This document shows, one piece after another, positions 40,478 through 48,688 of a stretch of DNA of 64,000 nucleotides. The translations under genes and the position numbers were made by a program. The notes under the pieces were generated by a model, which had not been told where the DNA came from, did not search any database, and saw only the letters and a program-made list of their open reading frames with translations. Within the stretch, counting starts at the first letter, position 1. Each line of letters starts with the position of its first letter. The stretch lies in contig NZ_CP033970.1 in the NCBI RefSeq assembly GCF_003854935.1, positions 1,054,001 through 1,118,000 of the forward strand, in the 5' to 3' direction. Source of the stretch: Cupriavidus pauculus. Lineage in GTDB: Bacteria; Pseudomonadota; Gammaproteobacteria; Burkholderiales; Burkholderiaceae.

Positions 40478-40505
40478 TAAAGTCGCGCCGCATTTGCGCC
40501 GATAA
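40478..40505 (+). promoter_or_regulatory. Sigma-28 promoter of flgK-flgL
   Basis: TAAAGTCG at 40478-40485 and a perfect GCCGATAA at 40498-40505, twelve bases between (one more than ideal). A start near 40512 would give a leader of about 58 bases to the flgK ATG. It makes flgKL a late, FliA-dependent operon as in enterobacteria. Confidence 0.8.
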
Positions 40506-40570
40506 CCAACACATCCACCGCCGTCGGCAGCGTGCCGCTGGCTAGCCATTCGATCCGGAGTCAGACGAAC

Positions 40571-42487
40571 ATGTCTCTGTTTAATATCGGTCTGTCGGGC
40601 CTGAACGTCGCCCAGAACGGGCTCACCACGGTCGGCCACAACTTCAGCAACGCGGCCACCGTCGGCTATACCCGCCAGAACACGATCATTGCGTCGGCCG
40701 GCGGCCAGGCCACCGGTGCCGGCTTCTACGGCCAGGGTTCGAACACCATCACCGTGCAGCGCGTGTACGACGGCTTCCTGACCGGGCAGCTTCGCGGCGC
40801 CACGTCGGCCAGCTTCGAGCTGTCGACGTACGCGGAACAGATCGGCCAGATCGACAACCTGCTGGCGGACGAGAAAGGTGGCCTGGCGCCGCTGATGCAG
40901 AAGTTCTTCGCGGCCGTGCAGGCCGTGTCCGATACCCCGGCCGATCCGGCGACCCGCCAGGGCCTGATCTCGTCGGCCCAGGCGCTGGCCGGGCAGATCA
41001 AGTCGTCCAGCGACTACTTCAAGCAGCTGCAGGACGGCATCAACACCCAGCTCCAGTCGTCGGTGACGCAGGTCAATGACTACTCGAAGCAGATCGCCAA
41101 CCTGAACAAGGAAATCTCGCGCATGACCGCCGCGTCGGGCGGCCACGCGCCGAACGACCTGCTGGACCAGCGCGACCAGGCCGTGGCCAAGCTGACCGAA
41201 CTGGTCGGCGCCAAGGTGGTGGTGCAGGACGGCGGCACGTACAACGTGTTCGTCGGCAACGGCCAGCCGCTGGTGATGGGCACCGATTCGTACGACATCA
41301 AGACGGTGCCGTCGTCGGTGGACCCGAGCCGCCAGACCATCGCCTACACGCTGCCGAACGGCACGACGATCGAGGCCGAGGAAGGCGCGGTCACGGGCGG
41401 CTCCATTGGCGGGCTGCTGCGTTTCCGCAGCGAATCGCTGGACACGGCGCAGAACGCCATCGGCCGCCTGTCGCTGGCCATCGGCCAGACGTTCAACAAC
41501 CAGCACAAGCTGGGCATCGACCTGAACGGCGCCATCGGCACCGACATGTTCACGCTGGGCAAGCCGACCGTGTTCTCGAACGACAAGAACACGTCGGGCG
41601 CGCAGCTCACGGCCACGATCACCAACACCGGCAACCTGACGACCAGCGACTACACGCTGAAGTTCGCCGGCGGCAGCTATTCGCTGGTGCGCAAGTCCGA
41701 CAACGTGGTGGTGTCGAACACCGCGGCGCCGGGCACCTATCCGCTGACGATCAACACGCCCGAAGGCTTCTCGCTGACGCTCGACCGCGCGATGAACGCC
41801 AACGAATCGTTCGAGATCCAGCCCACGCGCAATGCCGCGGCCGGCTTTGGCACGCTGATCACGGACCCGGCCAAGATCGCCGCCGCATCGCCGGCGCGCG
41901 CCGACGCCAACACGCAGAACACCGGCACGGTCAAGGCATCGCTGACCAACGTCGCGCCCGGCTTCACGCTGATGACCAATCCGGTCAAGGTGACGTTCAC
42001 GGGTGGCGCCTACACGATCGTCGACTCGGTGACCAATGCGCCGCTGGTGCCGGCACCGACGGTGACGGCCACCGCGTCGGGCACCGACATCACGATCAAC
42101 AACATGACGTTCAGCCTGAACGGCACGCCGAAGAATGGCGACACGTTCACGCTGTCGAACAACACGGGCGCGGTGTCGGACAACGGCAACATGCTCAAGC
42201 TGGCCAAGCTGCAGACGGCCAAGACCATCAACGGCACGTCGAGCTTCAACGACGCCTACGCCCAGTTGGTCAACGACGTGGGCAGCAAGGCCAAGTCCAC
42301 GACGATCGCGTCGGCGTCGCAGGACAGCATCACGGACCAGATCTACACGTCCCAGCAGTCGGTGTCGGGCGTGAACATGGACGAGGAAACGGTCAACCTG
42401 CTGAAGTTCCAGCAGCTTTACCAGGCCAACGCCAAGGTGATCCAGGCCGCCAGCACCATCTTCGACACGCTGGTCAGCATCGCCTGA
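40571..42487 (+). CDS. flgK: Hook-filament junction protein FlgK
   Basis: A 638-residue junction protein, somewhat longer than enteric FlgK (about 550) owing to the variable middle. N-terminal MSLFNIGLSGLNVAQNGLTT and NFSNAATVGYTRQN (about residues 27-40) and C-terminal NLLKFQQLYQANAKVIQAAS are the conserved ends. It is exported by FlgN (30739-31203). The ATG at 40571 fits the family; upstream in-frame codons do not. Confidence 0.95.
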   Translation: MSLFNIGLSGLNVAQNGLTTVGHNFSNAATVGYTRQNTIIASAGGQATGAGFYGQGSNTITVQRVYDGFLTGQLRGATSASFELSTYAEQIGQIDNLLADEKGGLAPLMQKFFAAVQAVSDTPADPATRQGLISSAQALAGQIKSSSDYFKQLQDGINTQLQSSVTQVNDYSKQIANLNKEISRMTAASGGHAPNDLLDQRDQAVAKLTELVGAKVVVQDGGTYNVFVGNGQPLVMGTDSYDIKTVPSSVDPSRQTIAYTLPNGTTIEAEEGAVTGGSIGGLLRFRSESLDTAQNAIGRLSLAIGQTFNNQHKLGIDLNGAIGTDMFTLGKPTVFSNDKNTSGAQLTATITNTGNLTTSDYTLKFAGGSYSLVRKSDNVVVSNTAAPGTYPLTINTPEGFSLTLDRAMNANESFEIQPTRNAAAGFGTLITDPAKIAAASPARADANTQNTGTVKASLTNVAPGFTLMTNPVKVTFTGGAYTIVDSVTNAPLVPAPTVTATASGTDITINNMTFSLNGTPKNGDTFTLSNNTGAVSDNGNMLKLAKLQTAKTINGTSSFNDAYAQLVNDVGSKAKSTTIASASQDSITDQIYTSQQSVSGVNMDEETVNLLKFQQLYQANAKVIQAASTIFDTLVSIA

Positions 42488-42533
42488 TCGCGGACATCCC
42501 CGATACAACCTCCGGACAAGAAGGAATCACGCC

Positions 42534-43766
42534 ATGCGCGTCGCCACCTCCACCCTGTATCACCAGGGCCTGTCGTCGATGAACAGCCAGCAGTCCAGCC
42601 TGCTGCACGTGCAGCAGCAGTTGGCCACCGGCCGCCGCGTGCTGACGCCGTCGGACGACCCCGTTGCCGCCACGCGCGCGCTCGGCGTGTCGCAGTCGAT
42701 GGCCGTGAACGGCCAGTACACGGCGTCGCGCAAGCAGGCCAACATGTCGCTGGGGCTGGAGGAAAACACGCTCCAGTCGGTCACCACCACGCTGCAGAAC
42801 ATCAAGACGCTGCTGGTGAACGCCGGCAACGGCACGCTGAGCGACAACGACCGCGCGTCGCTCGCCACGGCGCTGCAGGGCCAGTACGACCAGCTCGTGG
42901 GCCTGGCCAACGCCGACGACGGCAACGGCAACTTCCTGTTCGGCGGCCTGAAGTCGGGCTCGGCACCGTTCGTGGCCGATGCCGCGGGCAACCTGACCTA
43001 CCAGGGCGACACCGGCCACCAGCTGCTGCAGGTGGACGTCGCGCGCCAGATGGAAGCAGGCAACCACGGCGCCGAGATCTTCCAGTCGGTGACCGCCAAT
43101 GCCGGCTACGTGATCAAGGGCACCGGCACCAACGCCGGCACCGGCGTGTTCAGCGCGATTTCGGTGACCAACCCGACCGATCCCGCCTACGGCCACTCGT
43201 TCAGCGTCGCGTTCCAGACCGACGCCGGCACCGGCAAGAAGCAGTACGTGGTGACCGACACCACGACCGGCACGACCGCCGCACCGGTGGACTACGTCGA
43301 GAACGGCTCGATCAGCGTGGGCGGCGTGTCGTTCTCGGTCAAGGGCATGCCGGCCGACACCGACAAGTTCACGGTCCAGCCGGCCCAGCAGGCGGGCGCC
43401 GACATGTTCGCCAACCTGAAGAACGTGATCAGCGCACTGCACCAGCCGATCAGCTCGGGCACGTCGCCCGACGTGGCGGCCGCCAACCTGCAGAACGCTA
43501 TCGCCACCGGCCTGCGCCAGAACGACAACTCGCTGGACAACGTGCTGACCGTGCGTTCGTCGGTGGGCTCGCGCATGAACGAAGTCGACGCGCTGGACAC
43601 CATCGGCGAGAACCGCGACCTCAGCAGCGCCCAGACGCTGTCGAACCTGACCGAGCTGGACTACGCCGCCGCGATCACCGAGTACTACCAGCGCCAGACC
43701 GCGCTGCAGGGCGCGCAGCAATCGTTCATGCAGATCCAGCAGATGAACCTGTTCAGGTTCCTGTAA
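42534..43766 (+). CDS. flgL: Hook-filament junction protein FlgL
   Basis: A 410-residue flagellin-like junction protein. N-terminal MRVATSTLYHQGLSSMNSQQ and LLHVQQQLATGRRVLTPSDDP are typical, and the C-terminal LTELDYAAAITEYYQRQTALQ region pairs with them. It lies 46 bases after flgK under the same late promoter. It is the last flagellar gene before the AT-rich island starts. Confidence 0.95.
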   Translation: MRVATSTLYHQGLSSMNSQQSSLLHVQQQLATGRRVLTPSDDPVAATRALGVSQSMAVNGQYTASRKQANMSLGLEENTLQSVTTTLQNIKTLLVNAGNGTLSDNDRASLATALQGQYDQLVGLANADDGNGNFLFGGLKSGSAPFVADAAGNLTYQGDTGHQLLQVDVARQMEAGNHGAEIFQSVTANAGYVIKGTGTNAGTGVFSAISVTNPTDPAYGHSFSVAFQTDAGTGKKQYVVTDTTTGTTAAPVDYVENGSISVGGVSFSVKGMPADTDKFTVQPAQQAGADMFANLKNVISALHQPISSGTSPDVAAANLQNAIATGLRQNDNSLDNVLTVRSSVGSRMNEVDALDTIGENRDLSSAQTLSNLTELDYAAAITEYYQRQTALQGAQQSFMQIQQMNLFRFL

Positions 43767-43862
43767 CGGACATCGCGCGCCCAGGCGCTGGACGGTGCCG
43801 CTTAGCAATTAAGTGGGTCAATAGCCCACAACAAAGCGAGGCAGACCCGATAGTGAACGGAC

Positions 43863-43891
43863 GGCAAATCCTTGCCTAGCGAGGATTTGCC
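43863..43891. repeat. 10-bp perfect inverted repeat at the left island edge
   Basis: GGCAAATCCT at 43863-43872 and AGGATTTGCC at 43882-43891 with a 9-base loop. No T run follows on either strand. It could be a terminator remnant or the edge of a lost element. A smaller repeat, GTGGG-N7-CCCAC, lies at 43813-43829. The stretch 43767-44009 holds no gene I can support. Confidence 0.6.
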
Positions 43892-44009
43892 ACAGTTTGT
43901 TGCCGGAGCCAACGCTTCCAATATTTCCTCCACGCCAACGCGCTGCCAGCATCAAAACTGTCAATTGGCGTTCAAAGACCCCTCAGTTGTTCTAACTGTC
44001 AAACGCGTC

Positions 44010-44231
44010 TCACTCGGCCACCTCACACAAATGCGACGCCACGTGTGCGACTTGAGCGTGAATCGCATGGCAACTTGTTGGTCCGGTACATGTGATTAGC
44101 TTCGCATCCCGCGCTCGTGAGCCGATAGGGAAGAATACGAACTCCATCCCCGGCCGCCATTGCGGATGATGTCGTAACGCCTCATTGAGTATTTGCAGAT
44201 AATGCGCACGGCTAAACACTTGCTTGGCCAT
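44010..44231 (-). CDS. Small protein of unknown function
   Basis: A 73-residue protein starting MAKQVFSRAHYLQILNEALR. I do not recognise it. It has no signal or membrane segment, is His-rich, and has a short WRPGMEFVFFP stretch that could be a small beta unit. The start at 44231 has a GAGGGGG ribosome site. It lies downstream of the 739-residue gene on the same strand with a 196-base gap, so it may be a separate gene of the island. Confidence 0.5.
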   Translation of the reverse strand: MAKQVFSRAHYLQILNEALRHHPQWRPGMEFVFFPIGSRARDAKLITCTGPTSCHAIHAQVAHVASHLCEVAE

Positions 44232-44427
44232 AGTGCCCCCTCGTAGCGCACCGATGCCTACAGCATAGATCAAGTGCCTCTCATTCCAACTTTCAACGGT
44301 CAGAGAAAATGCGGCTTGCCGAATGCGACGAGGTGCCTGGCGACTCAGCAGGCGCTACGCCATGAGTGTCTGCGCATCTGCAGATTATGCTGCCCTGAAT
44401 AAAGACCCTATTCAGGGCAAGACGTCC

Positions 44428-46647
44428 TCATCGGCCCATGCTACCCATAAGACACAAGAAACCTATCAAAGCGCTCGGTGCCGCAGCGAGTTTTTGAAGG
44501 CTGCGAGCTTGGAGTTCGCGAGAGTCGTCTGCGGAAAGACGAAGTCGACCTGTTGCCAAAGCTGCCGCAAATTCCAGGGATGCCGCACCGTAAGGATGCG
44601 CGTGGCGCTCGAAGACCTTCAGGAGAAACTCTTTCATCAAGCGGCTTAGGTCCGGACTTGACGAGTAGTCAAGTTCTGACGGATGAGCGGCCCGCAAAAT
44701 GCAGGCCTGTAGGAGGTTGTCGTTATATCGAAGGAAGTTTTCCGGCGACAGCACGACAGACTCATATCCACTTGATCGTAACTGGTTCACCGGGTTCGAG
44801 AGTTCTCGAGCGGCTTGAAGGACGCCGGCTACCGTTGCGAACGTTGTGCTCGTGGAGATTTCATCAAGGCTTCGGCCGTCAAACGTCTTCCCGAAGAATA
44901 CGAAGCCATCCGACAGACTTAGTGAAGCGCCCGAGCTTGTCGGCAGGAAGCTATTGAAGGCGTTCTTCACGAGTTCGGCTGCTAGATCGACAGACGCGTC
45001 GACAATGTCAGCAGCAACGCCGCCCACAGTGGGTGTTTCGATTTGCGCGTTTGTAGCCAAATTGTTGAAGGTGTGCCAGGCGTTGGCAGTTCCGTCTGCG
45101 CCAACTGGCAACTCCAACCAGCACGAAAACCCGTACTCTCTTTCGCTTGCATTCTTGATAAGAAATTGCCGAAGCCGTAACCATGTCTCCGCAGTCTGGG
45201 GCATGCCAACCCCAATCAAGAAATGACGAGGAACGTTGGACTTCAAGAACTCTCGGAGATCTCGGCTGATCTCTCGTAGCAGACCACCATCACCGGCGAC
45301 GGCCTGCACTACCAGCACGCCACGTGCGCTCTCCAAAGTAGTCGGACCAAGATAGTCATAGCAGGTGACGCTGGGTCGTTGTTTGCAATCCTTCGTGTTG
45401 TGCAAACGGCCAGCAGCATGGTCTGCGAGTGCTCGCGATCCCGCGTCATTCGCGCAAATTATATGATTTACGGCAGATCCAACGTACCAATCGATCTCGG
45501 CATTCAGCCAAGTCAGCAATTGGCTGTTTCTGCCCACTACTGAGCCATCGAGCATCATCAGTCGTGTGGCGCGTCTCGTGGTGCAGTGAGCGTTGAGTTC
45601 GCCAAGACCGCCTATGCCAAAGTGCTTTAGAAATACTCCGAGGGCCTTAGGGGTGTGGGGTACTCCGAGCGTTACGGCTCTTGGTGGCTTTGCTTTGGAT
45701 GTGAAGTGTTCGCCAAAGAGTTCGATCTGCGTTTCTGATCCATCTGTGAGGTGCTTGCCGTATGAAGGGTCGATCTCGTCGAGTGCCACTAGGACTTTTC
45801 CGCTTCGATCCACACGGCTGGAATCGATGAGCGTAACAAGTCGGTCCGCTTCAAAACCCTGCTCATTGCACAGCGTTTTCGCCATTCCCCCGCTCGTAGA
45901 AGCGGATATCACAACCACATACGGCTCCGTGGGGGGTGAAAGGTCAGCCAAGCGACCGTACGAATGGTAGCTGTCGATGCGGGCGCTGCTTTCTGCGAAG
46001 GCGAGGGCTTCCCGGACGATGGAATAGACTCCCATCGTATCAATGAAAACGCGCGCCAGTGACGATGCCACTAGTTCGGGGGAGGTCAGCGTCAAACATC
46101 GACCGAGGAAAGCCAATTCAGCTTCGCTCGTGGCAAGTTCGCGGGCCTGGATGAAAAGCTTGTTGACCGTCCTAGACGGATGCTTGAAGACATGTCCGGC
46201 TGGTGCGACCTGCACGACGGGATTGGACCGTACAAGCGCCGCAAGCCCCTGGGCAACTAGGTCCTTAAGCGGAAGTTGAATGGTGGAAGTATGTCCGTCC
46301 TCATCATGTGCGTCTTGCGACAACCCATCAGTCGGGCTCCACGAAACAAATATCACCTCCTTGACGAACGGAACCCCTTTGTTCAAGCCCCTGTCCAAAA
46401 ACGTCTGACGGTTTTGGGTAGAGGACGTCCAGTGTCCGATGAGCGACTCAGTGTGATTTGTGTCCGAGATAACGACGATGCAATCGGGCAACGTCTCATT
46501 CTCGCGTAGAGATCTTTCGAGTTCGTCGAAGAAATCAAATTCAGTCGCGGGGCGCTTCGAATCAAAGAAGACGCTCAGCGCATCTACGTCGCATTCAGAC
46601 GACGAGCACGTACAACGTGCAAGGAAGGAATACGCTTTGCGGATCAT
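44428..46647 (-). CDS. 739-residue protein of unknown function in a three-gene cassette
   Basis: I do not recognise a family. It has no signal peptide or membrane helices and no P-loop. The N-terminal third has alternating strands (IVVISDTNHTESLIGHW near residue 58). In the middle YVVVISASTSGGMAKTL (near 245) and later VLVVQAVAGDGGLLREI (near 440) look like strand plus Gly-rich loop units; the second resembles a phosphoribosyltransferase PRPP loop but lacks its acidic pair. This is a weak resemblance. The ATG overlaps the GHKL gene stop by four bases. Base use is AT-richer than the flanks. Confidence 0.8.
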   Translation of the reverse strand: MIRKAYSFLARCTCSSSECDVDALSVFFDSKRPATEFDFFDELERSLRENETLPDCIVVISDTNHTESLIGHWTSSTQNRQTFLDRGLNKGVPFVKEVIFVSWSPTDGLSQDAHDEDGHTSTIQLPLKDLVAQGLAALVRSNPVVQVAPAGHVFKHPSRTVNKLFIQARELATSEAELAFLGRCLTLTSPELVASSLARVFIDTMGVYSIVREALAFAESSARIDSYHSYGRLADLSPPTEPYVVVISASTSGGMAKTLCNEQGFEADRLVTLIDSSRVDRSGKVLVALDEIDPSYGKHLTDGSETQIELFGEHFTSKAKPPRAVTLGVPHTPKALGVFLKHFGIGGLGELNAHCTTRRATRLMMLDGSVVGRNSQLLTWLNAEIDWYVGSAVNHIICANDAGSRALADHAAGRLHNTKDCKQRPSVTCYDYLGPTTLESARGVLVVQAVAGDGGLLREISRDLREFLKSNVPRHFLIGVGMPQTAETWLRLRQFLIKNASEREYGFSCWLELPVGADGTANAWHTFNNLATNAQIETPTVGGVAADIVDASVDLAAELVKNAFNSFLPTSSGASLSLSDGFVFFGKTFDGRSLDEISTSTTFATVAGVLQAARELSNPVNQLRSSGYESVVLSPENFLRYNDNLLQACILRAAHPSELDYSSSPDLSRLMKEFLLKVFERHAHPYGAASLEFAAALATGRLRLSADDSRELQARSLQKLAAAPSALIGFLCLMGSMGR

Positions 46648-47786
46648 CTTCTAATGGGAATAAGCAGTGAAATGACGGCCCCGGTTGCAGGGGCCAGGTC
46701 TTTGGCGGACCAGTCTTCGAACGCGAAGAGATCTCTAGCCTCATTCGGTGCGAACGAGTTAAAGATGTGCAATCTGCCGGACCGGATTGATAGCAAGCCC
46801 CCTATGCTGCGAAGGGCATTGAGTACAAGGGGAAGACCGTTTCCTGCCCCGGCCTCGCTCTTCGACGTGACATTTTTCTTTAGACAAGTGAGCAAGGCGT
46901 GACGCTCTTCCTCTAAGGAGAGTTCGTCAATAGACCGGCCTGTGGCCCGGCCGGAAAATCCTGGTCCTGTGTCAAAAAAGCTCAATTGTAAGCAGCGTAG
47001 CGCCTTCTTAGCGCCTTCCCGAACCGGCACTCGCTCTCTATCCCAAAACTCCGCAAGACGTCCATGGCCCGAAAAATCTGATCTGTAGGCGTCTTCGGAC
47101 ATTTGCTGCCAACTCAGAATCAATCCCTCGGCGTGCTCCACGTAGGGGCGATTGTGTCGATCCGTAGTGGCGTGCTGCTGAGTGTTCTTGACCAGTTCGC
47201 TGGCGAACGTGGCGCAGGCCCGCAAAAATTCCGGTGGAATGCGTTCAGCATCGTACTTCGCCACATAGTCGCTAAGTTCGGTGAGCGTCTGGAGCATTCC
47301 CTCCCTATTTTTTACCGACTTCGCATTGCGGGCAAAAAATAATGGCCTGAGATACTGAATTTTGGATCCACCGACGCAGGTGAAATCAATGGTCCGACCC
47401 TTAATAACATTCTGCCATTCAAGTTGGTCGGTGGCCGTCACCTTCTTAGCGGCCGGCTTCAGTGCCTCGCGCCGAGCGACAAACTGGTCGGCGATAGACA
47501 CGCCGTCGCTGAGCCGGAGCGCCACGATCCCAGGTGCATAGTCGCAAAGCTCATCAAGCACCGCAGGCATGTGATTTGCGTTGTGGTACTTGAGGTGCTT
47601 CTCTTGAGCTGAGCGAGCCCAAGTGGCAAGAAGCTGCAGCCGAGCGGCATCATGCATTGCCCCTTTTCGGCGGCTGATGAACTCCTTGCCAAGCTTTAGA
47701 GAACCACCAGAGCTGTTAGTAACCCGATGTAGTGACTGCTCTAGGTCCTCGATGGTCCAGATATCTGGAAGAACTATTTCGTCCAT
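46644..47786 (-). CDS. GHKL-fold (histidine-kinase/MutL-like) ATPase
   Basis: A 380-residue protein whose C-terminal half is a GHKL ATP-binding domain: N-box FASELVKNTQQHA with E197 and N201, G1 box FFDTGPGF (272-277) and G2 box GAGNGLPLVLNAL (313-325). There is no phospho-acceptor His box or receiver, so it is not a normal two-component kinase; it could be a stand-alone ATPase sensor. The first 180 residues are unknown. It starts 24 bases after the MazG-like gene with a GAAGGA site and overlaps the next gene by four bases. Confidence 0.82.
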   Translation of the reverse strand: MDEIVLPDIWTIEDLEQSLHRVTNSSGGSLKLGKEFISRRKGAMHDAARLQLLATWARSAQEKHLKYHNANHMPAVLDELCDYAPGIVALRLSDGVSIADQFVARREALKPAAKKVTATDQLEWQNVIKGRTIDFTCVGGSKIQYLRPLFFARNAKSVKNREGMLQTLTELSDYVAKYDAERIPPEFLRACATFASELVKNTQQHATTDRHNRPYVEHAEGLILSWQQMSEDAYRSDFSGHGRLAEFWDRERVPVREGAKKALRCLQLSFFDTGPGFSGRATGRSIDELSLEEERHALLTCLKKNVTSKSEAGAGNGLPLVLNALRSIGGLLSIRSGRLHIFNSFAPNEARDLFAFEDWSAKDLAPATGAVISLLIPIRR

Positions 47787-47810
47787 AAGGTTCGCATCCT
47801 TCGGCCATTG

Positions 47811-48251
47811 TTATTGGCAGTCACGACTGTCCGTACGAGATGCAATCAACTCACGAATGCGCGGTTCTGGCTTCCAGTAATTGGGGCCTTTCAGAAACTT
47901 GCCGTTGGCATCGTATATTGGATTGCCGTCGCTACCGAGCTTGCTCTCGTTGCTATCCATGATCACGTCAAGGACTTCCTCGAGCGGTAGGCCGTATTTC
48001 AATGCTTCAGAGCGGCAATAGACGATTACGTCGCCGAGCAGGTCTGCTATTGCGACGGCAATATCTAGCTTTGACGCGCCGGATGTTGCCAACGCACCGA
48101 TGTCGTCGATCTCATTCACTTCGTCAATTAACGTAGCCTTGAACTTGGCAAGCCGGTTTCCCACGTCATCCGGGACCGTAGGAGTTTCATGGGCAGGTAG
48201 GCGATACATTGCGTTCATCCCGGCGATGCGGTCGCGAAAATTTCGGTTCAT
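47811..48251 (-). CDS. MazG-like nucleotide pyrophosphohydrolase
   Basis: A 146-residue all-alpha NTP pyrophosphohydrolase of the MazG-like type. The magnesium-binding sets are E44/E47 in LIDEVNEIDD and D70/D74 in VAIADLLGDVIVYC. The C-terminal signature IMDSNESKLGSDGNPIYD (from residue 97), then KGPNYWKPEP, is typical of small MazG-like proteins. Enzymes of this fold cleave NTPs or dNTPs to monophosphates. It is first in the leftward cassette. An in-frame ATG at 48218 is an alternative start. Confidence 0.85.
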   Translation of the reverse strand: MNRNFRDRIAGMNAMYRLPAHETPTVPDDVGNRLAKFKATLIDEVNEIDDIGALATSGASKLDIAVAIADLLGDVIVYCRSEALKYGLPLEEVLDVIMDSNESKLGSDGNPIYDANGKFLKGPNYWKPEPRIRELIASRTDSRDCQ

Positions 48252-48357
48252 GTCAATCAGGTCTGCTCGAAGTTGTCCGATACGGTTTCATTTGCAAATG
48301 CCACACGGGCACGCGCTCCGGTTTCGATGGGGAACAGTCATCATCCATACTGTGCAA

Positions 48358-48385
48358 ATTATACTGAGCGCGTGCGAAGTGTGAC
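48358..48385 (-). promoter_or_regulatory. Candidate sigma-70 promoter of the three-gene cassette
   Basis: Read leftward, GTCACA at 48385-48380, sixteen bases, and a perfect TATAAT at 48363-48358. It lies about 107 bases before the MazG-like start. A short open frame of 31 codons begins at 48348 and stops at 48253, two bases before that start; it may be a leader peptide. Confidence 0.55.
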
Positions 48386-48512
48386 CCAGTTGCAGCTTGG
48401 GCCTCGATGCGTGTATTAAAATGACGATGGAGGCGTTCTAAAGCGCCTCGTGCAGCGCAGCTCGGTAACGGTGGGAAATACACCAACGTTCCTAAGTCAT
48501 GGTATCCCGGTG

Positions 48513-48647
48513 CTCAAGCGACTGACTACGCGATCCGGCGCCGTGCGTGACCGGCTGCTGGCCGTGCGTCGCTGGATCGACCGCGCCTTTGGCGGGCTCC
48601 TGGTCGGTTGTGGCGTCTTGCTGGCGGTGGCACGCGGCTCGCGCTGA
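48513..48647 (+). pseudogene. C-terminal remnant of a LysE/RhtB-type exporter
   Basis: About 45 codons ending in TGA read RLTTRSGAVRDRLLAVRRW then IDRAFGGLLVGCGVLLAV, which resembles the last helix of LysE-family amino-acid exporters (a basic stretch, Asp/Arg pair, then G-hLhGLGhhLAh). No start, ribosome site or N-terminal part is present, and the sequence upstream is the AT-rich island. It marks high-GC host DNA cut by the island. Confidence 0.6.
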
Positions 48648-48688
48648 CATTTTTCACGCTGCGGAGGTTGTCCCGCCCCGTGCACAAG

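Larger units (their letters stand above)
43800..48505. other. AT-richer genomic island
   Basis: From just after flgL to the LysE remnant the base composition drops clearly below the flanking GC level, and A/T-ended codons become common. All supported genes inside are leftward. There is no integrase, transposase, tRNA or clear direct repeat at the edges, so the transfer mechanism is unknown. The boundaries are by eye and could be off by 100 bases or more. Confidence 0.75.

Noticed and set aside
44323-44649. A 108-codon plus-strand open frame in the island
   Set aside because: It overlaps the end of the 739-residue gene in antisense, has no ribosome site and a Cys/Arg-rich composition.
43800-48505. 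The island as a prophage, integron or insertion sequence
   Set aside because: No integrase, transposase, phage structural gene, attC-type site or terminal repeat is visible; only composition and the gene stump suggest transfer.
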